From positions 2,085,501-2,149,500 of the forward strand of contig NZ_WWFG01000001.1 in assembly GCF_026127265.1 (NCBI RefSeq): a stretch of 64,000 nucleotides of DNA, given 5' to 3'. The position numbers and the translations under genes were made by a program. The notes beneath the pieces are model-generated. The model did no database searches, had not been told where the DNA came from, and was given only the letters and a program-made list of their open reading frames with translations. The stretch's first letter is position 1, and every line of letters starts with the position of its first letter. Positions 7,384-16,237 of this stretch are shown here, piece by piece. The DNA is from Nostoc sp. KVJ3 (GTDB lineage Bacteria; Cyanobacteriota; Cyanobacteriia; Cyanobacteriales; Nostocaceae).

Positions 7384-9861
7384 CTAAGGGTGATGAGTTA
7401 ATCGCCGTAATAATATTGAGTTTGTAACAACACTAACAGAGCTAAAAGCCATTAATGCAGCAGCACCAGATGGGTTAAGGACAAAACCCAGACTAGGGAA
7501 CAAAACACCCGCAGCTAAAGGAATGCCAACTGTATTATATGCAAAAGCCCAGAATAAATTTTGGCGGATTTTGTTGAAGGTGGCGCGACTAAGCTGAATC
7601 GATTCGACGACATCGTTTAAGCGATCGCGCATTAGGATAATTTCAGCAGTTTCCATAGCCACATCTGTCCCTGAGTGTAAAGCAATTCCGACATCTGCTT
7701 GGGATAAAGCTGGAGCATCATTGATTCCATCTCCTACCATTGCGACAATTGAGTGCTGAGTACTGAGTGAGGAGTTAGGAGTTTTCTTTGTCTCCTTGTC
7801 TCCTTGTCCCCCTTGTCCCCTTATCCCTCCTAACTGAAGAGATTGTATTGCAGCCGCTTTTTTAGCTGGAGGGACACCTGCAATTACATCAGCGCTATCT
7901 AATCCTAATTGTTTGGCTATGGCATTAGCTGCTTCTGGGCGATCGCCACTGAGCAACATTACCCGTAAGCCCATCTGACGCAATTTGTCTACAGTCGATT
8001 GGGCATCTGCTCTGAGGGGATCAGAAACAGCAATTAGTCCGGCTAAAGTCCCACCAATTGCCATGCAAACGACTGTTTTACCATCTGTTGCTAAATCCTG
8101 TGCTAACTGTTGTGCAGTTTCGCTAATGACAATTCCGTGCCAACTCAACCAGTCCCAGTTACCCAGAAGTACAACTTTGTCTTCTACCACAGCAGATACT
8201 CCTAGTCCTGGTTCAGTGTGAAAGTCCACAGCCTTTGGAATAGATAACTGTTGTCGCTGTGCTTCTTGCTGAATTGCTTTTGCTAGGGGGTGGTGAGTAC
8301 CGATTTCTACGGCTGCTGCGAGTTGTATTAGGGATTGGGCATTGTCATTCTTCCCCATTCCCTCATCCCCAGTACCCATTTCTGAAATTAACAGGCAATC
8401 GGTAACAATGGGATTACCTGTGGTGAGAGTGCCAGTTTTATCAAATACTACGGTGTCTAACAGGTGTACTTTTTCTAAAACGTCGCCGCCTTTGATTAAC
8501 AGACCTCGTTCTGCGCCCATAGCAGTCCCGACAAGGATAGCTGTTGGTGTGGCAAGTCCTAAAGCACAGGGACAGGCAACTACCATAACTGCGATTGCTA
8601 GTTTTAAACTAATTAATCGCGTCTGTATAGAGTTGTGAGCGTGACCCATCATTTCTATATCACCAGACATGGTGATATCAGTCCAGATATGAGTGCCAAA
8701 AAAGTACCAAAAAACAAATGTTAATACAGATGCTGTTAGTACCCCGTAGGTAAAGTAACCAGCGACTGTATCCGCTAATTTCTGTACTGGGGCTTTCCGA
8801 GTTTGGGCGGCTTCTACTAAGGTGACAATTTGAGCTAGAGTTGTATCACTTCCAGTCCGAGTTGTCTGAATTGCGATCGCTCCTGACTGGTTTATTGTCC
8901 CTGCTGTCACCATATCTCCGGGTTGCTTAATTACTGGTACGGCTTCCCCAGTCAACATGGATTCATCAACGGTTGTTTGACCAACCACCACTTCACCATC
9001 GACAGGGATTTTATCACCTGGCAGCACTTGTAACCATTCACCAACCCGCACCTGTTCGGCGGGAATCTCTACACTAGAAGATCCCACTCCACCTTTTTCT
9101 GGATTGGCAATCAATCGCGCTACCTGTGGCTGAAGTGCTAGCAATTTCCGAAATGCAGCAGCTGCGCGACCTCTAGCTTGTTGTTCTAATGTTCTTCCTA
9201 ACAGAATAAAGCCCAGCATCATCACTGGTTCGTCAAAAAAGCACTCCCAACCCATTTGCGGAAAAAGTAGCGCGACTAAACTAGCAATGTAGGCTGTCAG
9301 TGTTCCTAATCCGATTAGGGTGTTCATGTTAGGCGCATTTCGCTGCCAGCCCAGCCAGCCATCTACCAAAATCGGGCGACCGGGAATTAATAGCGCTACT
9401 GTCGCCAATCCACAGTGGAACCAGATGTTATTTAGCATTGGCAGCACTGAGCTACCAAGATTACCAAAATGTCCACTTGCCGATAATAATAGCAAGATTG
9501 CTGCGATCGCTAACTGCCTTAGAGAAGACCGCATTTCTCGGCGCTGTCGTTCTGCTTGGTCTGGTAAGGTAGATACCTCACCTGCGACTGTGCTACTAGC
9601 TTTTCGGGGTTGAGTTGGGAATCCAACGGCTGTTAATCGCTGTGCTAGTGCATCTGCATCTACCGCACCAGTTTCTGATTCTACAACTGCTACCTCTGTG
9701 GCCAGGTTTACACAGGCGCTTTTGACTCCTGGATGTTGGGTTAACTGTCGTTCTACTGCGTTCACACACCCCGCACACTTCATGCCCCCAACATCGAGAA
9801 TAATTTTCTCTAGGATTGGGTCAAGTTCTGGGGCTGGGTTAGTTTTTGGGACAAGTTGCAT
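7384..9861 (-). CDS. Copper-type P1B ATPase (CopA/PacS/CtaA family)
   Basis: 825 residues. An N-terminal metal-binding HMA domain carries GMKCAGC (residues 26-32). The transmembrane metal site has CPC at 430-432, the phosphorylation motif DKTGT starts at about Asp474, HHPLAKAI lies in the nucleotide-binding domain, and GDGIND is near residue 709. YN in the penultimate helix and MAFSS in the last match the Cu(I)-specific subgroup. In cyanobacteria such pumps move Cu(I) across the plasma membrane (CtaA) or into thylakoids (PacS) for plastocyanin; I cannot tell which this is. Two segments, about 492-508 (MGTGDEGMGKNDNAQ) and 677-704 (IRGQGGQGDKETKKTPNSSL), are encoded by heptamer-type repeat DNA and look like in-frame insertions. 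Confidence 0.95.
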   Translation of the reverse strand: MQLVPKTNPAPELDPILEKIILDVGGMKCAGCVNAVERQLTQHPGVKSACVNLATEVAVVESETGAVDADALAQRLTAVGFPTQPRKASSTVAGEVSTLPDQAERQRREMRSSLRQLAIAAILLLLSASGHFGNLGSSVLPMLNNIWFHCGLATVALLIPGRPILVDGWLGWQRNAPNMNTLIGLGTLTAYIASLVALLFPQMGWECFFDEPVMMLGFILLGRTLEQQARGRAAAAFRKLLALQPQVARLIANPEKGGVGSSSVEIPAEQVRVGEWLQVLPGDKIPVDGEVVVGQTTVDESMLTGEAVPVIKQPGDMVTAGTINQSGAIAIQTTRTGSDTTLAQIVTLVEAAQTRKAPVQKLADTVAGYFTYGVLTASVLTFVFWYFFGTHIWTDITMSGDIEMMGHAHNSIQTRLISLKLAIAVMVVACPCALGLATPTAILVGTAMGAERGLLIKGGDVLEKVHLLDTVVFDKTGTLTTGNPIVTDCLLISEMGTGDEGMGKNDNAQSLIQLAAAVEIGTHHPLAKAIQQEAQRQQLSIPKAVDFHTEPGLGVSAVVEDKVVLLGNWDWLSWHGIVISETAQQLAQDLATDGKTVVCMAIGGTLAGLIAVSDPLRADAQSTVDKLRQMGLRVMLLSGDRPEAANAIAKQLGLDSADVIAGVPPAKKAAAIQSLQLGGIRGQGGQGDKETKKTPNSSLSTQHSIVAMVGDGINDAPALSQADVGIALHSGTDVAMETAEIILMRDRLNDVVESIQLSRATFNKIRQNLFWAFAYNTVGIPLAAGVLFPSLGFVLNPSGAAALMAFSSVSVVTNSILLRRLTHHP

Positions 9862-9996
9862 GGCTTGTGTTTAGATTCGCTACAGAAATTCAACGCCTGA
9901 ATAAAAGCGTCTCTAATTTGAGCGTAGGCGAAATATGGAACTACGACTGTATGTCAACCCTATTAAATTTCTTAATTTATCGTACTTTGTTAAGGG

Positions 9997-10176
9997 TCAC
10001 TGACGGCTCCAGCGTAAATAAGTTACATAAATAATCGCTCCAACTTGCATAGGCATGAGGACAATCAGGCTTCTCCAAAAATTGTGAATTTCCAAATTAG
10101 ACATAGCGGTGAAATAGCCAAAGCCTAACAACAAGAAGAGCATCCAGATCAGTTGTTTACGTTTGATGGTTAGCAT
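9997..10176 (-). CDS. Small membrane protein (59 aa)
   Basis: An ATG at 10176 opens a 59-codon frame (MLTIKRKQLIWMLFLLLGF...). It has a positively charged N terminus and two hydrophobic segments, about residues 9-24 and 36-53, ending YLRWSRQ. The charge pattern (Lys/Arg before the first helix and after the second) is that of a real inner-membrane hairpin. No clear Shine-Dalgarno sequence is visible. It follows the DUF2752/TM2 genes on the same strand and may belong to that group. No family is recognised. Confidence 0.6.
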   Translation of the reverse strand: MLTIKRKQLIWMLFLLLGFGYFTAMSNLEIHNFWRSLIVLMPMQVGAIIYVTYLRWSRQ

Positions 10177-10265
10177 AGCAGTAGGATTCAGAGTTTTTTA
10201 GGAAAAATATTTAGTTATACGTATCAATCTGTATAGAATACACAATCAATTTAATTAATAGTTAA

Positions 10266-10745
10266 TCAAAAAAGAAGTTTACCCAAGGGAGAATTCATAA
10301 AATAAAAATACATTTCTCCAGTTTGTGCTAGCTTATACAACCGGAAAATATAGTAGATAAAAACTGCAAATGACCCTATAATCTGTAATTTTCTTTGTTT
10401 TACTACATGACAATAAAATGCTGTAACTCGACGTTTTATCAATAGTTCCAGGGTAATATGAACTGTTACAATCACAAAACTAGCAAATAAAAGTGGGCCG
10501 AATAAATGTTCTGCTACTGCTTTAATCAAATTTCCTTGAGCAATAGCCATAAAAGAGCGAGTCATCCCACAAGTTGGACATGGAATTCCAGTCAAACATC
10601 GGATTGGGCAAACTAAGAATCCAACTCTATAACCTTGGTGATAAAAATAAGTCCCAAGTAGGGGTGTACAGGAGAATCCTAGTAAACCCCAGCGAACTAA
10701 TTTCCCGTGGGATGACAAAGGATAAGGAGATAATTCAAACACCAA
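10266..10745 (-). CDS. DUF2752 membrane protein (159 aa)
   Basis: The signature CPIRCLTGIPCPTCGMTRSF (about residues 45-64) is diagnostic for DUF2752, a small family of integral membrane proteins of unknown function. Hydrophobic segments lie near residues 20-42, 80-100 and 122-140. Genes of this family are commonly found beside TM2-domain genes, as here, where two TM2 genes precede it on the same strand. A role in the envelope is plausible but unproven. Confidence 0.88.
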   Translation of the reverse strand: MVFELSPYPLSSHGKLVRWGLLGFSCTPLLGTYFYHQGYRVGFLVCPIRCLTGIPCPTCGMTRSFMAIAQGNLIKAVAEHLFGPLLFASFVIVTVHITLELLIKRRVTAFYCHVVKQRKLQIIGSFAVFIYYIFRLYKLAQTGEMYFYFMNSPLGKLLF

Positions 10746-10789
10746 TGCACATTAAATTAAAACGGCAAAAAAATTTTAGATAAAGGCAA

Positions 10790-11056
10790 TCAAAACCAGC
10801 CTTTCTTCTCGACGATGTAAGTATTGAGGAATTCTTCATCAGTCTTGGTTAAGTAAATTATACCTTCAACCAATCCGACAATCCCCATGACTGCCCCACC
10901 AAAACCACATGTAAGTATGGTAACAAGCAGCATGATCAGACCTTCGGTAGTGTAACCAAGAATAAACTTGTGAATACCTAATGCTCCTAACAAAATAGCG
11001 CAGATACCAGCTGCAATTTTTTTGCTGCTAGGATCACTGGGGTTAACATTAGACAC
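10790..11056 (-). CDS. TM2-domain membrane protein (88 aa)
   Basis: The TM2 signature is clear: two helices with GALGIHKFILGYTTEGLIMLLVTI and the downstream GxxxGIVGLVEGIIYLT. I choose the GTG at 11056 because GAGGAG lies ten bases before it; a TTG further upstream at 11074 would include that ribosome binding site within the coding region. TM2 proteins are small membrane proteins of unknown role. The next gene downstream is DUF2752, and a paralogous TM2 gene lies 238 bases upstream. Confidence 0.88.
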   Translation of the reverse strand: MSNVNPSDPSSKKIAAGICAILLGALGIHKFILGYTTEGLIMLLVTILTCGFGGAVMGIVGLVEGIIYLTKTDEEFLNTYIVEKKGWF

Positions 11057-11294
11057 TATGAGAATACTCCTCAACTATAAATAACATCCCCAATCTTAAT
11101 GTAATTATTCTTACTTAGCACCTGCATATCTCTCATTAGTAATAAATTGTCAAATTTTAACCAATTCAAAAGGTAAATCAAAACTTAGTGTTACAGTAGG
11201 CAAAGTCAAGAGTATAATATTTTACTGATTATATTCAAAAATACACTCAAGATATATAACTTCACAGAGGAACCCAAGTATAAAATATAAGTTT

Positions 11295-11570
11295 TTAGAA
11301 CCAGCCTTGCTTATTCACAAAGTAGGTGTTGACAAATTCTTCAGGGGACTTATTCAAATAGATCATGCCTTCAATCAAACCTACAAGTACCATAATTAAC
11401 AAGGCAATGCCGTAGGTGAAAGAACCCCCGACTACAGAAATTACCAACATGATAAAACCTTGTGAAGCGTATCCTAGAATAAATTTATGAACCCCAAATG
11501 CTCCAAGGATAATGCCACAGTAACCAGCTAAAAGTTGTTTGATCGGGTGACTGGGGTTGAGATTTGCCAT
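11295..11570 (-). CDS. TM2-domain membrane protein (91 aa), paralogue
   Basis: Shares the layout and many residues of the neighbouring TM2 protein: GAFGVHKFILGYASQGFIMLVISV, a second helix, and a YLNKSPEEFVNTYFVNKQGWF tail corresponding to the NTYIVEKKGWF tail of the other. AAGGAG lies about eleven bases before the ATG. The two genes look like a tandem duplication that has diverged. Confidence 0.9.
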   Translation of the reverse strand: MANLNPSHPIKQLLAGYCGIILGAFGVHKFILGYASQGFIMLVISVVGGSFTYGIALLIMVLVGLIEGMIYLNKSPEEFVNTYFVNKQGWF

Positions 11571-12059
11571 ATTAAGTGTCGCTCCTTGATAAGTAAGGTA
11601 TAAAAATAAAGTCTTTATTGTAATGAAAGCAAATACATTTACTTGCTTAATAAATAGATTTTTAATTTTTCAGTCCAAGTAAGCCCCAAGACAATGATCA
11701 AAATTAGCGTGCTTCTATTCCAGAAGGAACGCTAAGATGTCTTGTGGCATAGCCTGAAAACCTGACGTTCCTTAATGAATTTTTGGGGATTTGACATCGC
11801 AAACCCTGATGCGGCAGTTGTGCAGATTTTTAGGTAAGACATTTATCCTGAGAAGAATGAACCTCAAGAATCAGCAATAACTGCTACACCACTTTTTACA
11901 AGTCCATCAGTATTATTTCCGGATTTTTTTCCGATCGCACCAATCACAAGATCATCTGCTGGCTAAAATCACCCGGATGAAAATAAATGCTAGTAAGTTG
12001 TTCTTACTATGGAGATAAAAGCAAATATTTTAGTTTTTAGCAATAGTACTACCTTAGTG
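11571..12059. other. Intergenic region with a possible gene relic
   Basis: No intact gene. It contains the promoter side of the TM2 gene and, on the minus strand at 11864-11959, a short stretch resembling an FG-GAP repeat (see separate entry). Confidence 0.5.
11864..11959 (-). pseudogene. Possible FG-GAP repeat relic
   Basis: On the minus strand the frame reads ADDLVIGAIGKKSGNN followed by TDGLVKSGVAVIADS and a stop. DDLVIGA is the calcium-loop-like core of FG-GAP (integrin-type) repeats, and HPGDF is readable just upstream in another frame. There is no start codon. It may be the 3' tail of a lost secreted or surface protein gene; chance similarity is possible. Confidence 0.25.
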
Positions 12060-13634
12060 TCAATTGCTACCTAAAATAAATAGACTTAATAATGTACCGC
12101 TATTCCAGAGGCTATGGAGGAGCATAGGAGCAAGAAGGTTGCGCGATCGCGTGTAAACGACCCCTAAGACAATCCCTAACGCAGTGAGAGGAAGAATTTC
12201 TGACAAACTGAGGTGAGCGATCGCAAACAACAAACTACTGATTAGAATTGCTCCCCACACAGGTAAGTAACGAGTTAGAGAGGGTAACAAAAAGCCACGA
12301 AAGAGAATTTCTTCAAAAAATGGAGCTGCGATCGCGGCTGTGGAGAAAAATATACCAAGTGCTACACCATCTTGGCTTTCTAGGGCTAGTTGCAACAGAG
12401 GGTTACTACCACCCTGTCCTTGCCATAGCTGTTGATTAATCAAAGATACCACCACAACTATCGGTAAAGCGGTGCAATAGCCTCCTAGTCCCCACAAAAA
12501 CCAGTTCTCTTGAAAACGGAAGCGAAACCAAAATTCTGGTAAGGGAAAAAAGCGCTTGAGAGAGAAATACAGCACTAACAACGCGCCTGATGCTACCAGT
12601 AAGTAACTAAGCAAAACATAAAAAGCCTGAAATCGCACATCAGCAACAGGACGCGGGATAGGGAGCAGCGATAGGGCTAAAGGCACAAAAATTTGCCCCA
12701 TGAAGAAAAAGCCGACGACAAAAACCTGCAAAATCGTTTCACCATCCCAAGGCGTTGACCAAAGGACATCAGCATTTTGAGCTAGTAGCGAGGCTTTTCC
12801 TTTCAACAAGCGTTGAGCAAATAATAAAATTAGCAGTATTAGACCAATTAAAGCTGCCAAAGTGGGAATAGTGCCAATAACTGCTAATTTCACCACCGCT
12901 TGAGCCGCAGATTCTTGTTGTGCAGCTTTAACTGCTGATAAAGCGTCTTCTCGTTGCTGGAGTTGGTATAACTTAACCAAAGCATTGGAGCGAAACCAAC
13001 CTTCTAAATTCTTTTGAATTCGTTCTTGAGCATTTTGCAGCAGACGGGGAGGATTGCTCCACAGTCCACTCAATACAGAGGCGGTTTCCCCAAATTCTGG
13101 ATTGATATTTGAGCGTTGTTGTAATTCGCTCCAAGTTTTGAGAGCAGTATCCGTTTGTCCTTGCTGTGCTTGTAAAATTCCTAGACGCAAGTCTAATTCA
13201 GCCAGTAATTTTTGTAATTGCTTGAGAGACTGCTGTAACTGTTTCTCTCCCTGTTTAGAGGTTTTAGTAGTGAGAGGTACATCAGGTAGGGGTTTCGGAA
13301 TTGTGGGAGTTATTTCAGGTTGAGAGCGTAATTGTGCAAGTTTGCTGTTAACTTTGTCCAAATTCGCTTCGACTGATTGACGCGCCTCCTCATACTGCTT
13401 TGTGGAGCTTTCCAAGGGTTGATCGCCAAGGATCGCTTCCCGAATCGACTGAAGATTGTCATCACCACTATCTTCTGATTGCCAAGCTGAGGCTTGGAGA
13501 GCAATATTGGTTTGGTACAGTTCCAGGCGACTTTGGAACTGAGGTTCTTGCCAACTACTGAACAAAGACGAAATTGCCAACAGAACTGCGATCGGTGTCA
13601 GTATAAAAATTAAAATTAACCGCTTGAGTGTCAT
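12060..13634 (-). CDS. CPBP-family intramembrane metalloprotease with long N-terminal helical domain
   Basis: 524 residues. After an N-terminal membrane segment (about 7-25) there is a long polar, helical, partly coiled-coil region (about 30-245) rich in Gln and Leu. Six or more membrane helices follow. The C-terminal CPBP (CAAX protease and bacteriocin-processing) domain has EEILFRGF near residues 439-446, FAIAH, and HSLWN, the Glu/His/Asn set of this glutamate-dependent protease family. It should cleave within the membrane; the substrate is unknown. The N-terminal helical domain lies on the periplasmic or lumen side if the first helix is an anchor. The gene is monocistronic. Confidence 0.9.
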   Translation of the reverse strand: MTLKRLILIFILTPIAVLLAISSLFSSWQEPQFQSRLELYQTNIALQASAWQSEDSGDDNLQSIREAILGDQPLESSTKQYEEARQSVEANLDKVNSKLAQLRSQPEITPTIPKPLPDVPLTTKTSKQGEKQLQQSLKQLQKLLAELDLRLGILQAQQGQTDTALKTWSELQQRSNINPEFGETASVLSGLWSNPPRLLQNAQERIQKNLEGWFRSNALVKLYQLQQREDALSAVKAAQQESAAQAVVKLAVIGTIPTLAALIGLILLILLFAQRLLKGKASLLAQNADVLWSTPWDGETILQVFVVGFFFMGQIFVPLALSLLPIPRPVADVRFQAFYVLLSYLLVASGALLVLYFSLKRFFPLPEFWFRFRFQENWFLWGLGGYCTALPIVVVVSLINQQLWQGQGGSNPLLQLALESQDGVALGIFFSTAAIAAPFFEEILFRGFLLPSLTRYLPVWGAILISSLLFAIAHLSLSEILPLTALGIVLGVVYTRSRNLLAPMLLHSLWNSGTLLSLFILGSN

Positions 13635-13883
13635 CTATCCCCCTTTAACTAACCAGTGGAGAGCGCGTCCCCCTTGGGAATTATCGCAATAAAAAGTCAG
13701 AGGTGGATAGATATCATCAATATTATAGGTTTGCGATGAATTTGCTTAGGCGTAAAATTATAGATTGTGATTGCCAATGAAGCGTACCCCCTCCGGGGAA
13801 GGAAGCTAGGCTCGCTGTGGAATGTAACTGTGCGCGTTGGCTCGCACAGCGTCTTGTAGAGAAGCGTTAATTCAGATGGAAGG
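13635..13883. repeat. Dispersed palindromic repeat DNA
   Basis: Contains the blocks ACCCCCTCCGGGGAAGG and GTGCGCGTTGGCTCGCACAGC, each self-complementary and of the dispersed Nostocales type. No gene is visible. Confidence 0.5.
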
Positions 13884-15158
13884 TTATAAATCTAAAGGTT
13901 TCGATGGAATGATATACATCAATTCTGCACCATCTGGTTTAATTTCTCTGGATGGAGTTAATTTAAGCCAGTCATGAAAGCTGATTCCTAATTGGGATAT
14001 TGCCTGTACTTCTGTTTGGTAAGATTCAAAACGGCGATTGGTTTCAATCATAGATTCCATTACTTCAAATACTTGGGGAAGACGTTTGTACGCTTCTTGT
14101 TTTAAATCATCGTGACTTGGGCCAAACCAACCACCTTCAACCTCAACAGGAGTTAAAATTGCTGCTGGTATTGCATCTAACCATTTTTGAGGATCTTTAG
14201 CTATCTTAAACAGATTTTTACGCTGAAGCTCAAATACAGCATTTTCATCAAAAGCTGGATCAATCCATTGGTAAATTCGGGTTAATCTTCGCAAATCAAT
14301 CTGACCTTTTAACTCAGGATCTAAGTATGCTGCGGGATTAGAGGTTAGGAGAATATCAACATATTTCTGAATACGAGAACGAATAACTATTGACCCTTCT
14401 TGGAAGCGACGAAATGCTGTATCATGTTCTTCTAATTCTAAATAGCAGCGTGCTTCAGCTAGATAGGCTAAAGATAAAGTCAGCAGATATTCATCAGCAA
14501 TTTGGCTTTTTTGTTCAAGTTCGATATCCGTATATTGAGTGTAAATATGCTCTGCTTCTAAAAAGCGGTTAATAGCTTGTAGGGCACTGCTTCTACGATT
14601 TTCAGTTTTGGTCATTGTAAAGGCATTAGTTGCTAATTCGATTGCAGCACGAAAATTAGCATAGAAACTAAGGTCGATTTTACGGTTAATCTTATTTAAC
14701 AGTTTTTGTGCTTCTTGTAAGCGTTTTTCTAATTCCTTAAGCCGTTGTGCTATTACAGCAAAGCCGATAACTGAGACACCAAGGTTAAGTATACTGACTG
14801 CACTAGCTACCTGCAAAATTCCTTGAGTGATTTGCACACTTTGCCCAAGCTTACCTAACTGATTTTCAATCCCACCTAAACGCTGATTAACATCAGCTAA
14901 TCCTTTTCCTGTCACAGCCGCATTAGCCCCTGAAGCAACAAGATTTGCACTTGAGAAAAAAAGGTTGAATAAATTGTTAGGGGTATCAGTTAACGTTGGT
15001 ACTTGGGAAGTATTTGATCCCTGCTCACGTAACCAACTAACGACTTGTTTTGTCCCTACATCTCTGATAACACCCCCTACCCTTTCAAAACTTCCATCTG
15101 CCAATCCTTTGGCAATCCAATCAGCAAGCATAAAGGTTACTGTCACTGGTAAACTCAT
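13884..15158 (-). CDS. Unknown protein with hydrophobic segment and coiled coil (424 aa)
   Basis: I recognise no family. Visible features are an N-terminal alpha/beta-looking region (1-85), a short heptad stretch (LADVNQRLGGIENQLGKLG, about 85-105), a strongly hydrophobic stretch (about 110-140, ILQVASAVSILNLGVSVIGF), and a charged coiled coil (RLKELEKRLQEAQKLLNKIN). A long helical C-terminal part with TPR-like features (SLAYLAEARCYLELEEHDTAFRRFQ) follows. This helix-hydrophobic hairpin-helix order resembles alpha-helical pore formers or membrane-targeted effectors, but that is a structural guess. It begins 448 bases from the next gene and stands alone. Confidence 0.75.
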   Translation of the reverse strand: MSLPVTVTFMLADWIAKGLADGSFERVGGVIRDVGTKQVVSWLREQGSNTSQVPTLTDTPNNLFNLFFSSANLVASGANAAVTGKGLADVNQRLGGIENQLGKLGQSVQITQGILQVASAVSILNLGVSVIGFAVIAQRLKELEKRLQEAQKLLNKINRKIDLSFYANFRAAIELATNAFTMTKTENRRSSALQAINRFLEAEHIYTQYTDIELEQKSQIADEYLLTLSLAYLAEARCYLELEEHDTAFRRFQEGSIVIRSRIQKYVDILLTSNPAAYLDPELKGQIDLRRLTRIYQWIDPAFDENAVFELQRKNLFKIAKDPQKWLDAIPAAILTPVEVEGGWFGPSHDDLKQEAYKRLPQVFEVMESMIETNRRFESYQTEVQAISQLGISFHDWLKLTPSREIKPDGAELMYIIPSKPLDL

Positions 15159-15606
15159 AATTTTCTCCTAGTTGCTAAATTTCAGCCGTGTGATGTCTGG
15201 TAGCCAGTTGCTTCGATTCTCCACAGCAAATACCTGCGCTTTAGTCAGTATTCCCAAATTGAGTTGTAGTTTGTGTAATAGCCGCACTTTTTAAGGTGAA
15301 GATGAAGAGCGATCGCAGATACAATCATAAGTAAAAGACAAACTGGTAGAAAATCACTGAAATTGTGACCCTTCAACTCCCTGAAATCCTGGCATTGAGT
15401 GATGATGCAGATGCACTGGAAGTTCGCAGTTATTGGGTACTTGTGGGTTGGCATCCTCCAGAGGATTGAACAAAACGTAGATGAGAGAGCGATCGCTAAA
15501 ATCTCATCTCAGTCAGATACAGTTAAAATATGGTGGTAATTTTTTTATTTCAATTAACAGCAATGACCAGGTTTTACATTTATGTAGAACATAAACACAA
15601 AAATCT
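15159..15606. other. Intergenic region with one doubtful short frame
   Basis: Contains two HIP1 octamers and the possible 34-residue gene described separately. The remainder is AT-rich and presumably holds promoters for both flanking genes, which are divergent. Confidence 0.5.
15365..15469 (+). CDS. Possible small protein (34 aa)
   Basis: A GTG-initiated frame begins MTLQLPEILALSDDADALEV and ends GWHPPED. Its composition is protein-like (amphipathic helix, acidic patch, then aromatic strand), unlike the translations of the other frames here. No Shine-Dalgarno motif is clear and no family is recognised. It could also be a fragment of a lost gene. Confidence 0.35.
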   Translation: MTLQLPEILALSDDADALEVRSYWVLVGWHPPED

Positions 15607-16233
15607 ATGAATAAAACACCCTCTCCCGATGAAAGTCAGCAAATGCTGAAGTGGTTAAACCAGAATCGTCAAATGTTATTAGATTTATATAAAAATCAAT
15701 ATGTTGCTTATAATCCTAATGGCTTAATCGCTCATGGTGAAAACTTGCATGAAGTTCTAGAATTGGCAGATGCTTCAGAACAGCCATTTGTAATTTACTT
15801 AGTTCCACGTCGCACTGCTTCTATCCAAATTCTCCCAATTCGCTTTCGTACAGTTGCTCGGCATGACTGGCAACCAAATTATCATGTAAAACTGAAGCAC
15901 AGAGATATAGAAGTTTCGACAATAATGTTAGTAGACTCTGGTGCTGAATTAAGTTTAATTTCTTTTAAAGTCGGTCAAGATTTAGGCTATGCTTTGGCTG
16001 ATGCAGAATCAACATTATTAGCAGAAACCATAGGTGGTAGAGTTGAGTATGTTTTACGTAATTTTGAACTGACAATTGATGAACACAATTTTATTGCCCC
16101 TGTAGCATGGTTACAAACTAATACAGGTGGAGAGCAATTACTTCTAGGAAGAGAAGTTGTATTTGATAAGTTTAATATTGAGTTTAGACAAGCTGAGGAA
16201 CAAATTATTTTTACATGGCGTAGAGATAGTTAA
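15607..16233 (+). CDS. Retropepsin-like aspartic protease domain protein (208 aa)
   Basis: The C-terminal half (about residues 95-205) has the single-domain aspartic protease pattern: MLVDSGAELSLISF with Asp110-Ser-Gly, the later ETIGG strand, and LLLGREVVFDKFNI corresponding to the conserved LLG...D element. The N-terminal 80 residues have the look of a small domain with a Tyr/Asn-rich motif (YNPNGLIAHGENLHEVLELAD) seen in DUF5678-type proteins. Such proteins need to dimerise to be active. DSG instead of DTG is tolerated in retroviral-type enzymes. It converges with the LysR gene, four bases apart. Confidence 0.78.
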   Translation: MNKTPSPDESQQMLKWLNQNRQMLLDLYKNQYVAYNPNGLIAHGENLHEVLELADASEQPFVIYLVPRRTASIQILPIRFRTVARHDWQPNYHVKLKHRDIEVSTIMLVDSGAELSLISFKVGQDLGYALADAESTLLAETIGGRVEYVLRNFELTIDEHNFIAPVAWLQTNTGGEQLLLGREVVFDKFNIEFRQAEEQIIFTWRRDS

Positions 16234-16237
16234 TTAG

